Assembly (NCBI RefSeq): GCF_002222055.1
Contig: NZ_MUGS01000076.1
Span: 1 to 39,984, forward strand
Length of the DNA: 39,984 bases
Source: Flavobacterium araucananum
GTDB taxonomy: Bacteria > Bacteroidota > Bacteroidia > Flavobacteriales > Flavobacteriaceae
Direction of reading: 5' to 3'
Under the pieces are notes generated by a model. The model saw nothing but the letters and a program-made list of their open reading frames with translations. It had not been told where the DNA came from and did no database searches. This document shows, one piece after another, positions 1 to 9,302 of the stretch. Position 1 is the first letter of the stretch. Every line of letters starts with the position of its first letter. The translations under genes were made by a program, and so were the position numbers.

Positions 1-5
1 TGTAA

Positions 6-131
6 TTACAATTTACACTTCAATTCATTAATATACATATAGCGTCCAGAACCATTAGCCGGAACAAATCCCGCTAAACGATCACTAAATTCTATTGCCG
101 ACAGGCTGATATATATATTTTTTATTTCCAT
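6..131 (-). CDS. possible 41-aa small protein
   Basis: A 41-codon frame with ATG and TAA, beginning MEIKNIYISLSAIEF. Eight bases upstream of its ATG is a box matching TAnnTTTG (140-147, minus strand), the usual flavobacterial -7 element, so a short or nearly leaderless transcript is possible. I recognise no family. It could instead be the remnant of a longer gene. Support is only the promoter-like box and the intact frame. Confidence 0.25.
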   Translation of the reverse strand: MEIKNIYISLSAIEFSDRLAGFVPANGSGRYMYINELKCKL

Positions 132-322
132 TTGAATAACAAATGTACGTGTTTTTCTAAATATATTTTAACATTTCTATGTAATTAATTTTGAAATATT
201 TATAAAAAAAGAAACAATTTTAACCAAAATTTTCATTTAAAAAAACTTCTAAACCTTAATAATTTTATATTTTCGAGAATATTCGCACTCTTTATTTTAT
301 CAATTCAGCCCTTAAAAATACC

Positions 323-3300
323 ATGAAAAAATACCTAAAATACATAGATGGAAATTCAGATAAATTTTGGCAAATTGAAGTTGCAGGTTTACAATACACT
401 GTAACTTATGGCAAAAACGGAACTTCCGGAACCTCTCAAACCAAAGCTTTTTCCAGTGAGGAAGAATGCCTGAAAACAGCAGAAAAAATACTAGCCGAAA
501 AAGTAAAAAAAGGATACTCTGAAACTGGTGATGTTACGGTAGCTTCAAAACCAAAAACAGCTAAAAGTTCTATTACTGATGAAGTTCTGGAAGAATACGA
601 TAGTATTGTCCAGTCCAAAAATATAGATTTATTATTGCCTTTTTTACAAGAAAAATCAAAAGGGAATATCGAAGCTTTAAAAAAACATATCAAGAAAAAT
701 AAGCGTTATTTTATGACGTATACGGATTTGACAAAAGATCCGGGTTATGTAAAAAAAGGCAAACATGATTATGGCTGGGGAACCCGTGGCGATAAAAAAC
801 AAAGCGATATTATTACCCTGAGCGCCATTGCATTATTTGATAAAACCGATATTAATTCCTGGGATGAAGCCTTAAGTTTATTGAACGAAATAGACGAAAA
901 AAAACAAATTACAGAGGTTTTATTATGGGCAAAACCCAACTGGATTGATTTTTTTATTTTAGATAAAGTAAAAAGACAAGACTGGGTAGGTTTTAATTAT
1001 CATATACTGCGCAAGCTCGAAAAGCATGGTTTACTACAATTTAACCCTGAATTGTATGCATTGACTCTTGCAGCAACCAATGAGTGGCGTGCAAAGATCA
1101 GTACTAGAAAATTCATCACTAATTCTTTGAGTGACAAACTAACGTATGAAAGAGATATTCCGGAATTGTTTAATTATGAAACGATTCTGCACAATAGTTC
1201 TTTTAGAGACAATGATGCCCAAAAACATGATGAATACCTTACTTGGGGAATTATTTATAAGTCGTTATTAGAAGAAAAGAAGATGGATCGTAATTTCTTT
1301 ATCGAAAATGCAATCCTGATCCAGACGAAAGAATGGAACAATAATCTGAAATCTTTTTTTAGAAAAAGAATCGAAGAATTTAATGTCACCGCTGATGAGC
1401 TGATTGTTTATCAGGAAAATATATTTTCGTATTTACACCATGCATATCCGCCAATAACGAGTTATGGAATTGAGCTGATTAAGAAAATATACGATCATCC
1501 AAAATTTAAAACCAAATCATTTCTCGAGTGGCTTGAACCTTTAATGATGCGCAGCGATTGCAAAGCGGCCATTAAAAATGTTTTGCCTGTTTTAGAGAAA
1601 TTGACCAAGTCGAATCCAAAACTAAACACCACAATAGCTTTTATTATTGCTGATGTTTATGTAATTGCAGATCTCGCTTTGCAGGAACGTGCTACAAAAA
1701 TTATAACCAAAATTGCAAACGTAAAAGATAAAGTTCTTAAGGAAAAATTATCTTCGTATGTCACGCTAATGCAAGGAAACATCAAATCCGGACTAACACA
1801 ATTTTTAGATCAAGATGTCTTGACTATTGATGATAGTGCATTAGAACAATATAGCTTTAATCCGCAAAAAGAGTTATTGCTTATTGAAGAAGTTCAATTG
1901 CCAAAGGATTGGAACGATGTTGTTTTTCAGTTTGGAAGTTTTATTAACTCAGAAGAAGTCCTGGATGCAGAAATTCTGTTGAATATTTATATCTCGCAAA
2001 GAGATTTGTTTCCATCTGATTATACTGCTCAATTGCAACCTTATGAAAAACAATTGCAAAAATTGTATTTTGAGAGTGTTCATAAAAATTTTATAAAGGC
2101 ATTTTTACAGTCTAAAATAGCAAACATCGATAGCAAATTTAACAACAAAGTCACTCACTATTCTAAAATCAATACCCTGACGTTGATAAAACCTTTACTT
2201 GAAAAAGTACAGGAAAAAATAGATACTAATTCTACTTTGCCGCTTCTCTCCTTCCCTAGCCACAAACCATATTGGGTGTCTCCAAAAGTTTTGCTGGAAC
2301 GAGTTATTGCCTACCAAAAGACGAATGAAGAAATTGATTCTGTCGATTTAGCGATTGCAATTGCCCGTATGCCGAGAGAAAATGTAGCAAGCGCTATTCC
2401 GTTACTGGATAAAATCGAAGGCGAACTAAAACAATTATTATCATTTTGTCTGGGTGTAAATGAAAAAGTAGAATTAGATGATACGTCCCTATTTTCGAAA
2501 CTATTGGCAACAATGGGCAAAACGACCAAAGAAACCGGAAATTTATCGCTTTGGGCAGTTGCGGCGCGTACTTTTTATCCAAACCAAACTTTTGCTGAAT
2601 TCGAAAATACGTACTTAAAAGACATTCCGTTTGTAGTTGCTCCGTTTAAACCAGAGGTTAAGTTTAAGGAAAAATGGAATGAGTGGACCAATTACCAAAC
2701 CAAAAAAACAGAGCGAACACCATCATGGTACGAGCTTAACCTGGCGCTACCGCCTTATGCCAAAATTCCAAATTACTTACTGTACAGTCAGGATATTTAC
2801 AACAGAACAAACAGCTGGGATTATAGCATCAATTATGCCGGAAACACCTATTACTGGCACAGTCTTACGCCTCAAAACTCAGATGCTCTGGCATTGACCT
2901 TATTGCAAAATTGTGGTGTGGCAGATGGTTCAAAACCGGAGTTAAAAGGTTTTCTGGACGTAATTAATCAACCTGAGTTTCAATTCTCGGATATTAGTTT
3001 ACTGTTATATGCGTGCTGTTTCTTTCAGGAAAAGAAAGACATCCGTTTAATATCATCTGAAGTTTTAATCAACTTAATCGACAAACAAGCGATCGATGTT
3101 GAACTATTTGCTCAAAAAATAGCTTATCTGACAGCTGAAAAATATGGTGTGTTTTTAAGATTGACAGATGGATTAATTGCTCTTAAAGACATTTCGGCAT
3201 TGCATAATAGTGCTTTATTGAAGCTGCTGAATTCATTTTTTGAAAATCTGGATTTAAAAGAAAAATTACCAACGAACTTCAAGAAAATAATAGAAAACTA

Positions 3301-3415
3301 TGTTGATATTTTGACAAAAACCAATGAGAAACCATCGGCAAAAGCAATTGTTTTCTTTGAGCAATGGAAAGATAATGCGTCGCTTAAAGCATTGATTAAG
3401 CAAATTTTAAAATAA
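323..3415 (+). CDS. WGR-domain giant protein (MolR/YehI-like)
   Basis: A 1030-aa, probably cytoplasmic protein. Residues 1 to about 75 form a WGR-type domain (KYIDGNSDKFWQIEV, then TYGKNGTSGTSQTKAF). The name-giving W-G-R is Y-G-K here, a common drift. The rest is a long, largely helical region resembling the large MolR/YehI-type WGR proteins, without a recognisable catalytic motif. WGR domains are thought to bind nucleic acid, as in PARPs. The SWIM zinc-finger gene starts 6 bp after its stop, so the two form an operon. In enterobacteria the similar yehI/yehQ-type genes sit near a MoxR ATPase and a VWA protein; neither is present here. Biochemical role unknown. Confidence 0.8.
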   Translation: MKKYLKYIDGNSDKFWQIEVAGLQYTVTYGKNGTSGTSQTKAFSSEEECLKTAEKILAEKVKKGYSETGDVTVASKPKTAKSSITDEVLEEYDSIVQSKNIDLLLPFLQEKSKGNIEALKKHIKKNKRYFMTYTDLTKDPGYVKKGKHDYGWGTRGDKKQSDIITLSAIALFDKTDINSWDEALSLLNEIDEKKQITEVLLWAKPNWIDFFILDKVKRQDWVGFNYHILRKLEKHGLLQFNPELYALTLAATNEWRAKISTRKFITNSLSDKLTYERDIPELFNYETILHNSSFRDNDAQKHDEYLTWGIIYKSLLEEKKMDRNFFIENAILIQTKEWNNNLKSFFRKRIEEFNVTADELIVYQENIFSYLHHAYPPITSYGIELIKKIYDHPKFKTKSFLEWLEPLMMRSDCKAAIKNVLPVLEKLTKSNPKLNTTIAFIIADVYVIADLALQERATKIITKIANVKDKVLKEKLSSYVTLMQGNIKSGLTQFLDQDVLTIDDSALEQYSFNPQKELLLIEEVQLPKDWNDVVFQFGSFINSEEVLDAEILLNIYISQRDLFPSDYTAQLQPYEKQLQKLYFESVHKNFIKAFLQSKIANIDSKFNNKVTHYSKINTLTLIKPLLEKVQEKIDTNSTLPLLSFPSHKPYWVSPKVLLERVIAYQKTNEEIDSVDLAIAIARMPRENVASAIPLLDKIEGELKQLLSFCLGVNEKVELDDTSLFSKLLATMGKTTKETGNLSLWAVAARTFYPNQTFAEFENTYLKDIPFVVAPFKPEVKFKEKWNEWTNYQTKKTERTPSWYELNLALPPYAKIPNYLLYSQDIYNRTNSWDYSINYAGNTYYWHSLTPQNSDALALTLLQNCGVADGSKPELKGFLDVINQPEFQFSDISLLLYACCFFQEKKDIRLISSEVLINLIDKQAIDVELFAQKIAYLTAEKYGVFLRLTDGLIALKDISALHNSALLKLLNSFFENLDLKEKLPTNFKKIIENYVDILTKTNEKPSAKAIVFFEQWKDNASLKALIKQILK

Positions 3416-3421
3416 AGAAAA

Positions 3422-4750
3422 ATGACAGATCTCGAATATAATTACAAAGGAATTTCGACCTACAGTAAAGCAAAAGGCATTAATAATCTGGTTTTGGCAC
3501 ATCAAACTGAAATTGAAGAAGTCAATAATATCCCGTGTTTTTTCTGGGGAAGCTTAACGGATCCTTATGTTACGGCAAAATGCTGGAGTACAATTGCAAA
3601 AGTAGTCCGGTCCAGTTTTGGTCCTGTTCCGCCTAGTCTTCGTGATCCTATTGTATCTGCCGGATCAGAAAGATTGCGTTTTGAAGGATTCTCATCCTGC
3701 AACGGTGTTTATGTACGACTGGATATGAAACCCACAGCGATCGATGGAGAATTTATCGCCAACGGAACTACCAATGTCGATTTTAATGACCCGATGCTGA
3801 ATGCCTTAAATGCCATTCAGAAAAACGAAAAAGTAACCCTTGCCGTTGGTCAGCAAGACGTTCAGGTCATTACCACCAAAGCAAAAGTTACAGAAAAAAA
3901 AGTAACCTTGCCCATGCGCTGGATCAAAGGTTTGACAAGCGTACAATTGTATCTGGCAGACATGGATATTAAGTTTGAACTGAATAAGATCCAAACCATT
4001 CAGTTGTTTCAAAGCTTGCCAAAAGGAACTGTAAAAGGTGATTTTTTTATTACCAAAAGAGCCGGAAAGTTTATGTTTTCGGCTTTGGCAACAGCCGATA
4101 GTGTCAGGATTGGCGGTGTGCAACGTCTTAGATTATTAGAAGGAATTCTGGCGATTGTAGAAAAAATTTACATCTACGAATCAGCAGATCAACAAACTTG
4201 CGCCATCGTAGCCGAATTTGGAAAAATGCAACTTTTAATGGCTTTTTCTCCTGATTCGTACCGAGGATTTTCTGGCGAGGGAAATGTGCTGGAAACCATG
4301 ACCGAAAACTTGCCTATAGAATGGGTTTACGGTTTAAACAGCTTACTAAAATCGAATGAAACTTTTGATCCAACGATGCTTTCTATCGAAAATGATATCG
4401 ATTTTGGCACCATGGATAATCTGACTTCGAATCTCTCATCGATGGGATTATTGGGTTATGACTTAAGCGAAAAAGCACATTTTTACAGACGTCTTCCTTT
4501 TAAAACCGAACGTATTTTATCGCTAAACCCAAGGCTTAAAAATGCCAAGAAACTAATTGATAACGAAGATATCGAGATCGTCGAGCGAAAAGCCAATTAT
4601 ATCGAAGCCAAAGTAAAAGGCTCAGGCGTTTTGCACAAAGTAATTATTGATAACAATTTGCAACGATGCACGTGCGATTGGTTTACGGCTTATCAAGGCA
4701 AAAGAGGAATTTGCAAGCATATTTTGGCAGTAAAAATGACGGTTTCTTAA
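3422..4750 (+). CDS. SWIM zinc-finger protein (YehQ-like)
   Basis: A 442-aa protein ending in a SWIM motif at about residues 415-436: C-x-C (CTCDW), then C-x-H (ICKHILAVKM), the expected CxCx(n)CxH zinc-binding pattern of DNA- or protein-binding SWIM domains. The N-terminal 400 residues are conserved in type but carry no catalytic motif I can name. It starts 6 bp after the WGR gene, so co-transcription is very likely, and the pair ends at a strong palindromic terminator. The function is inferred only from the WGR-SWIM pairing seen in other bacteria. Confidence 0.8.
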   Translation: MTDLEYNYKGISTYSKAKGINNLVLAHQTEIEEVNNIPCFFWGSLTDPYVTAKCWSTIAKVVRSSFGPVPPSLRDPIVSAGSERLRFEGFSSCNGVYVRLDMKPTAIDGEFIANGTTNVDFNDPMLNALNAIQKNEKVTLAVGQQDVQVITTKAKVTEKKVTLPMRWIKGLTSVQLYLADMDIKFELNKIQTIQLFQSLPKGTVKGDFFITKRAGKFMFSALATADSVRIGGVQRLRLLEGILAIVEKIYIYESADQQTCAIVAEFGKMQLLMAFSPDSYRGFSGEGNVLETMTENLPIEWVYGLNSLLKSNETFDPTMLSIENDIDFGTMDNLTSNLSSMGLLGYDLSEKAHFYRRLPFKTERILSLNPRLKNAKKLIDNEDIEIVERKANYIEAKVKGSGVLHKVIIDNNLQRCTCDWFTAYQGKRGICKHILAVKMTVS

Positions 4751-4773
4751 CTGAATTAAATTTTATATGTAAC

Positions 4774-4801
4774 AAAATCGCCCTGATATCAGGGCGATTT
4801 T
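4774..4801. terminator. bidirectional intrinsic terminator
   Basis: A perfect 28-bp palindrome with core AATCGCCCTGA/TCAGGGCGATT, flanked by A and T runs. It lies between the convergent SWIM and tyrosinase genes and can stop transcription from both sides. Confidence 0.85.
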
Positions 4802-4831
4802 TATTTTTTGAGGATAAATCTTGTTTCCGGA

Positions 4832-6301
4832 TTAGTTTACTTTTGACACACTAATTTTTTCCAGCGTTACTTTGGCATCTCCCCCTCCGGTCTTTTTTAT
4901 AATGATCTCAAAATCATTAGCAGATTTCGATAAATCATCTGAAATATAATAGGAGAAATTAAGTTTTATTCCGTTTTCGGCTTTATCATGATTGTCTTCG
5001 ATTCCATGATCATGAGCAACACCAAAGAAAGTCATTACCCCAACATATTGATCTTTTTTTCCGGGATAATGAAGATAAACGGTATAATAATCTTGTGGCT
5101 CTTTGTAAACCACTACATCTAAATTTAAAACTATCAGAGAATTTTGTTCACTTGTAAAAGCTTTATTCGTGCTTTGTGCCAGTTTGGTGGTTACTTTGTG
5201 CGCAAAAGCAGTATTATCAAGTGTTTTTCCTATTTTTTGCTCCCAAATGACTTTCTCTTTTAAATCCTGAAGCGGAACTTCTATTTTTGATTTTAAGTCA
5301 TTAGCTGCCAAAACCGGAGTTTTAGATCCATAAAGCAAATTATCATATTTATAATCTAAATTGAATACAATGTTATACACTTCCTCCATTGTATAGGTAA
5401 CACGGTCTCCATTTGGAGCGATAAACTCATAAGGCCAGGGATTGGCTTTTAGTTCCTCCAGTGAAGGACGTTTGCCATATATTGAAGCATCCCAGGATTC
5501 CCAAATACGATCAACCATACTATGATGCAGCCAAAAAATAGGATCAAATCCTGCCGAATTTACATTTGCCATCAAACCAGACATTTGACTTTGATATATT
5601 TGATTATAGTAAGATTCTGGTGGGCTGGCATATCCTCCGCCTATCAAATTGTGCATAAAACCATGAGGGGCGCCTTCTAGTTTTTTACTAAATCCGTAAG
5701 CTCCTGCAAAACTAGGGTTTGTTCTTAATTCGTTAAGCGCCAATTGAATTGACTGAACCTGACCTGGCAACATTGGTTTTCCATCGTTTAGAATACTGTA
5801 TCTGGCAGCTTCATACAAAGAACTGGATTTGTCCCTGGTTTCTTTTGCCATAGTATTATCAGCAACTTCTGTGCTTCCATAATTCCAATACGGCAAAGCA
5901 AAATCTTTCTTTCCGGATAATTCGCGAACAATTTTTTCTAAATACCAAGTATACAATCTATGCCATAACAAAAAATTTAAATTTGCATTTTGTGTGCCAT
6001 TATGCGTACAATCTGCCCAGGCCCAAAGTTTGTCACTACTGTTTTGATACTTTGGGCAAAGTACATTTGTTCCGTTTATTTGAGTTGGAATGTTATGTAT
6101 TGCTCCCTGATAATACCAGGCAAGGCCATTCTCGCAGCCCATTGCACGCATTTTTTTAAAAGCAACATTCATTGCCTGAAGATCCGCTTGTCCCTCGGCA
6201 GTATTTACATTATGCCGTACAAATGTCACGTTGTTTTTACTTTGACCATAGAATAGACCTGTAGTAAAAATAATAAGGAATAAAATAGTAATTTTTTTCA
6301 T
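4832..6301 (-). CDS. exported tyrosinase (type-3 copper oxidase)
   Basis: A 489-aa protein with an N-terminal signal peptide (hydrophobic residues 4-18, cleavage near FYGQ). Copper site A probably uses H69, H100 and H114 (LLWHRLYTWYLEKI, the classic WHRxY helix). Copper site B shows H213 and H217 (PHGFMHNLIGGG) and H259/H260 in FDPIFWLHHSMVDRIW, the hallmark of tyrosinase/catechol oxidase. It would oxidise monophenols or o-diphenols to quinones outside the cytoplasm, with melanin-like products possible. The C-terminal ~200 residues form a separate beta-rich domain like the lid of plant polyphenol oxidases. It is the last gene of a three-gene operon with the two exported proteins upstream. Confidence 0.9.
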   Translation of the reverse strand: MKKITILFLIIFTTGLFYGQSKNNVTFVRHNVNTAEGQADLQAMNVAFKKMRAMGCENGLAWYYQGAIHNIPTQINGTNVLCPKYQNSSDKLWAWADCTHNGTQNANLNFLLWHRLYTWYLEKIVRELSGKKDFALPYWNYGSTEVADNTMAKETRDKSSSLYEAARYSILNDGKPMLPGQVQSIQLALNELRTNPSFAGAYGFSKKLEGAPHGFMHNLIGGGYASPPESYYNQIYQSQMSGLMANVNSAGFDPIFWLHHSMVDRIWESWDASIYGKRPSLEELKANPWPYEFIAPNGDRVTYTMEEVYNIVFNLDYKYDNLLYGSKTPVLAANDLKSKIEVPLQDLKEKVIWEQKIGKTLDNTAFAHKVTTKLAQSTNKAFTSEQNSLIVLNLDVVVYKEPQDYYTVYLHYPGKKDQYVGVMTFFGVAHDHGIEDNHDKAENGIKLNFSYYISDDLSKSANDFEIIIKKTGGGDAKVTLEKISVSKVN

Positions 6302-6341
6302 TTTGTTTGTTTTTGGGTGAGTATTAAATTATTTATTGCCC

Positions 6342-6770
6342 TTACAGTACATCGACTTCAAAGGTTAAAATCTTCGCATAATCAGGATTTGCTTTATCGT
6401 AAATCTTAAATTTCACTATGCCATTCCCTATTTTGTTGGCCGGGATTACATGAATGGCGATAAATCCCTGCTGATCTGCATTTAGTTTATTAAAAGCGGA
6501 TCCCTTTGGAATCCCAATTTGGCAAGCTCCGTGCTGGCACATCGAACAATCCCACTCTTTTGGAAATGTATTCGATACTGTTTCCCAAACCAGATAGATG
6601 GGTTTATTCGAAATGTTTTCGACTTTGATTTTAGAGATGTCCAATCGTTTATTCTTTTTCAGACTTTCTTTGTTTGTTGCGTTCCCAACTACAGAAAAAG
6701 TGGGTTTATTTTGCGCAAATGAATACGAAAATGATAAAAGAATCAGGAGATAAAAAAGTATTGTTTTCAT
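6342..6770 (-). CDS. exported Cys-rich companion of tyrosinase
   Basis: A 142-aa protein with a signal peptide ending at about FAQ. The mature part looks like an Ig-like beta sandwich (KVENISNKPIYLVWETVSNTFP, then a strand-rich C terminus), reminiscent of DUF1573-type domains. A cluster of three cysteines and a histidine (CSMCQHGACQIG, around residues 75-86) could bind copper or form disulfides. It lies 17 bp downstream of the multicopper-oxidase-like gene and 40 bp upstream of tyrosinase, so a role in copper delivery or tyrosinase maturation, analogous to caddie proteins, is possible. This is inference from position and cysteines only. Confidence 0.55.
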   Translation of the reverse strand: MKTILFYLLILLSFSYSFAQNKPTFSVVGNATNKESLKKNKRLDISKIKVENISNKPIYLVWETVSNTFPKEWDCSMCQHGACQIGIPKGSAFNKLNADQQGFIAIHVIPANKIGNGIVKFKIYDKANPDYAKILTFEVDVL

Positions 6771-6787
6771 GGTTATTGATTTAATTA

Positions 6788-7729
6788 TTAATAAAATATG
6801 GGGATATTAGCGTTGTAACGTACTTTTTTTGAAACAGGATCTATATAGCGATACCGGATCAATTCTTTCTCGGTTACGTTTTCTAAAAAAGCAAGTACTT
6901 CAAGGCATTCACCCGGCTGCAACTGTATTTTATATCCCGTAGAAAATGCTGTTACAGAAGTATCGTTTCCTGAGATCAACTGAAGTTTGGTATGGGATGG
7001 AAACTCAATTTCATGAAGGTACAATCCGGCATTTACCAAACGCAAAAAGACTGTTTCTTTTTTATCCCTGAGCAATTGCAAACCTTTGATTTTTGGAGCT
7101 GTTTCTCCGTTAATCATAAAATAATCCGGTTTATATTCCGGAAGAATTATTGCTTTATTGGTATGGTCATATTCTGTACCCATAATAGCATCTGTATGCC
7201 ATTTGGTATCTATTTCATAACTACACCACAGTTTTTCGATAAAGGGCTTTGCGGCCAGAGAATCATTTTCTTTAGGGCGTATAATAATGATCCCGAACAT
7301 TCCTGCCTGAAGATTAAAAGGATAATTTTCAGGACTATAATAAAGATAGGTTCCTGTTTTTTTTGCCATAAAAGAATAAAACCCATGCTCCATATGATGA
7401 ACCGGTTCTTTTTTCTTCATTACTTGCTTTTCTTTATCGCGTTGCAAAAATTCGATTTGCTTAGCATACAAAGAGACCGGATTTCCCTGAGAGATATTCC
7501 AGAAATCGATATTCAGGCTATCTCCTTCTTTTAGATCAAGATAAGATCCCGGTAAGGTAACTTGTCCGGAAAGCGAATTGGTAAAACCAAAAGTCCTGAT
7601 CTTCAATGTACTTGTAAGCGCCAATTTGCCGGTGGTTCTGCCAATAATGAGCCTTTCGTTCTGAGCAAACAAAAATGTGCTTACAAGCAAAAAATAATAT
7701 AACGATATGATTTTATTGCACTTTTTCAT
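6788..7729 (-). CDS. multicopper-oxidase-like cupredoxin lacking Cu ligands
   Basis: A 313-aa exported protein with a signal peptide (cleavage near FAQ). It has the layout of a type-2 multicopper oxidase: a cupredoxin with GDSLNIDFWN, then GTYLYYSPENYPFNLQAGMFGIIIIRP, then a second cupredoxin with DYFMINGETAPKI and VFLRLVNAG. At the places where active enzymes have HWHG and YHSH the sequence reads SLYAKQ and YYSP, so the type-2/3 copper histidines are absent, as is the C-terminal HCH motif. It is probably a structural or binding protein, not an oxidase. First gene of the tyrosinase operon. Confidence 0.65.
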   Translation of the reverse strand: MKKCNKIISLYYFLLVSTFLFAQNERLIIGRTTGKLALTSTLKIRTFGFTNSLSGQVTLPGSYLDLKEGDSLNIDFWNISQGNPVSLYAKQIEFLQRDKEKQVMKKKEPVHHMEHGFYSFMAKKTGTYLYYSPENYPFNLQAGMFGIIIIRPKENDSLAAKPFIEKLWCSYEIDTKWHTDAIMGTEYDHTNKAIILPEYKPDYFMINGETAPKIKGLQLLRDKKETVFLRLVNAGLYLHEIEFPSHTKLQLISGNDTSVTAFSTGYKIQLQPGECLEVLAFLENVTEKELIRYRYIDPVSKKVRYNANIPIFY

Positions 7730-8022
7730 TTCTAAACCCTAATTAATTCACTATCAGATATTTGATTACACAAATCAAAATTAGAATTAATTGAAATTAA
7801 AAAACACCGTATAAATACCTGATTCTGTAGTAAAAATCTTTATTTAAAATTGAGTGCAATTAATCAATTGTGACTTGTACCAAAGTGTTCAACCTTTTCT
7901 ATTGAAGTTACTATGAGGTCGATTAATTGCCTTATTCTGTTAGTTTAATAACTTTTTGTGACTCACGTCTTATAATCCTAATTATAAATTTATGGCAATG
8001 CGATAATGTAAAAATCAAGATT

Positions 8023-9300
8023 ATGACATCAGCCAGACTATTTATTTTAGGAGAAGAACGGGATTTATTATGGACAAACATGAATTATAAGAGACAAGTA
8101 GATGCATTTGGGGCGCCAAGTACTTATATCGAGGGCGGTTTGATAACTTTAAGTTTTGTATCGCAGGAAAATGATTATGCTTTATGGCATAACCTCCTAA
8201 AAGGTGTACATCAGGAAACCGACAGGATGGAAAAAGGCGAAATACATTTTTATGGCTCAGGAGATCAAGATATCCCAATAAGAAAGTATAAATTTAGTGA
8301 TGCTTATATTGTGTTTTTTTCAGAAACATTTGATGCTTTTGGATCTGGAAGCCTGCAAACTGTTTTAACGCTTTCGCCTGCAATCCAGAATTATGGTCTC
8401 ACCAAAGATTTTGTAAAGTATTGGCAAGTATCCTGGATTAAGCCAACTGAACCCGTTTATTACAGACCTGCACAAGAAGAAGAAGATCGTATTATATACA
8501 TCAACGGACATTTCTATAATAAAGACGGTACTTTTGAAGGTAAAGTTAATGAGACTGATTACGAAGGAAGTATAAACGACGTATATGTTTGCGACGGAAA
8601 ATCTACTCAAAAAGATAAAAACGGAAATGATTTTGTAACTTACAATAATACCAAATTATTGAAAGAAAATGATGTGAATGTAAGTCATGAAAAGTTTATA
8701 AATTTAGCCTCCATAGCCTATGGAGAATGCTCATTAGAGTATAACGTAGAGGTTAAATTAGAATTATTTGCAATAGCATACGTAAATTATAAACATCCAA
8801 AAAATGTAGCCTATGGAAAAGACAGTGCAGGTGCAGTATCTTTTAGAAAAAAAGAAAATGAAAAAAGAAATGGTACTGTAATGCAAACTGCAATTGCTGC
8901 TGTTATTAATGCTTTAACGGATGGTCAGGACTATAGCAATGGTGCTGATTCTTGGGATGGTGTTGATGTATTGACAGGAAGATTTGATGCTAAATGGAAG
9001 CAAGAAAATCATTTTAGACTAAGAGTACACGGTAAAAGAAAGGGAATAACGGATCCGGATAATTTATCACCAATATTTTATGACACCACAAAAAAAGCAT
9101 TAGAGGATAAAATTAAAAATCTCAATACAAGTGAATCATTAAAAAAAGATTATAAAAACAAACTGGATAATTTAAAAAATCTAATAATTTATAAAGAAGA
9201 ATATGAAGTTGTAAACAAAAAAGACAAACTGAAATATACACCCTGTTTTGAAATACTAGCAACACATGCAGCAAGTATTTTTTATAAAGAACTTAAATAA
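8023..9300 (+). CDS. T6SS Hcp/TssD subunit fused to effector domain
   Basis: A 425-aa protein from the ATG at 8023. An upstream TTG at 7927 is in frame but would add a non-conserved leader. Residues 1 to about 137 match the Bacteroidota TssD/Hcp tube protein (type VI subtype iii): VDAFGAPSTYIEGG, then YKFSDAYIVFFSETFDAFG. After a linker the C-terminal domain contains FINLASIAYGECS and DYSNGADSWDGVDVL, motifs I associate with toxin or wall-hydrolase modules at the ends of Bacteroidota secreted proteins, possibly SleB/CwlJ-like with the Glu of YGE as catalytic residue. This makes it a cargo Hcp carrying a fused effector. The next gene starts 2 bp after its stop and encodes an exported protein, the arrangement of an effector-immunity pair. 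No T6SS structural genes are nearby. Confidence 0.75.
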   Translation: MTSARLFILGEERDLLWTNMNYKRQVDAFGAPSTYIEGGLITLSFVSQENDYALWHNLLKGVHQETDRMEKGEIHFYGSGDQDIPIRKYKFSDAYIVFFSETFDAFGSGSLQTVLTLSPAIQNYGLTKDFVKYWQVSWIKPTEPVYYRPAQEEEDRIIYINGHFYNKDGTFEGKVNETDYEGSINDVYVCDGKSTQKDKNGNDFVTYNNTKLLKENDVNVSHEKFINLASIAYGECSLEYNVEVKLELFAIAYVNYKHPKNVAYGKDSAGAVSFRKKENEKRNGTVMQTAIAAVINALTDGQDYSNGADSWDGVDVLTGRFDAKWKQENHFRLRVHGKRKGITDPDNLSPIFYDTTKKALEDKIKNLNTSESLKKDYKNKLDNLKNLIIYKEEYEVVNKKDKLKYTPCFEILATHAASIFYKELK

Positions 9301-9302
9301 TT

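Noticed and set aside
6519..6722. ORFs antisense to the tyrosinase operon
   Set aside because: They are frame shadows without start signals or family features.
7927..8022. Extended start of the Hcp fusion from TTG
   Set aside because: The added residues do not resemble TssD, and the ATG at 8023 matches the family start.
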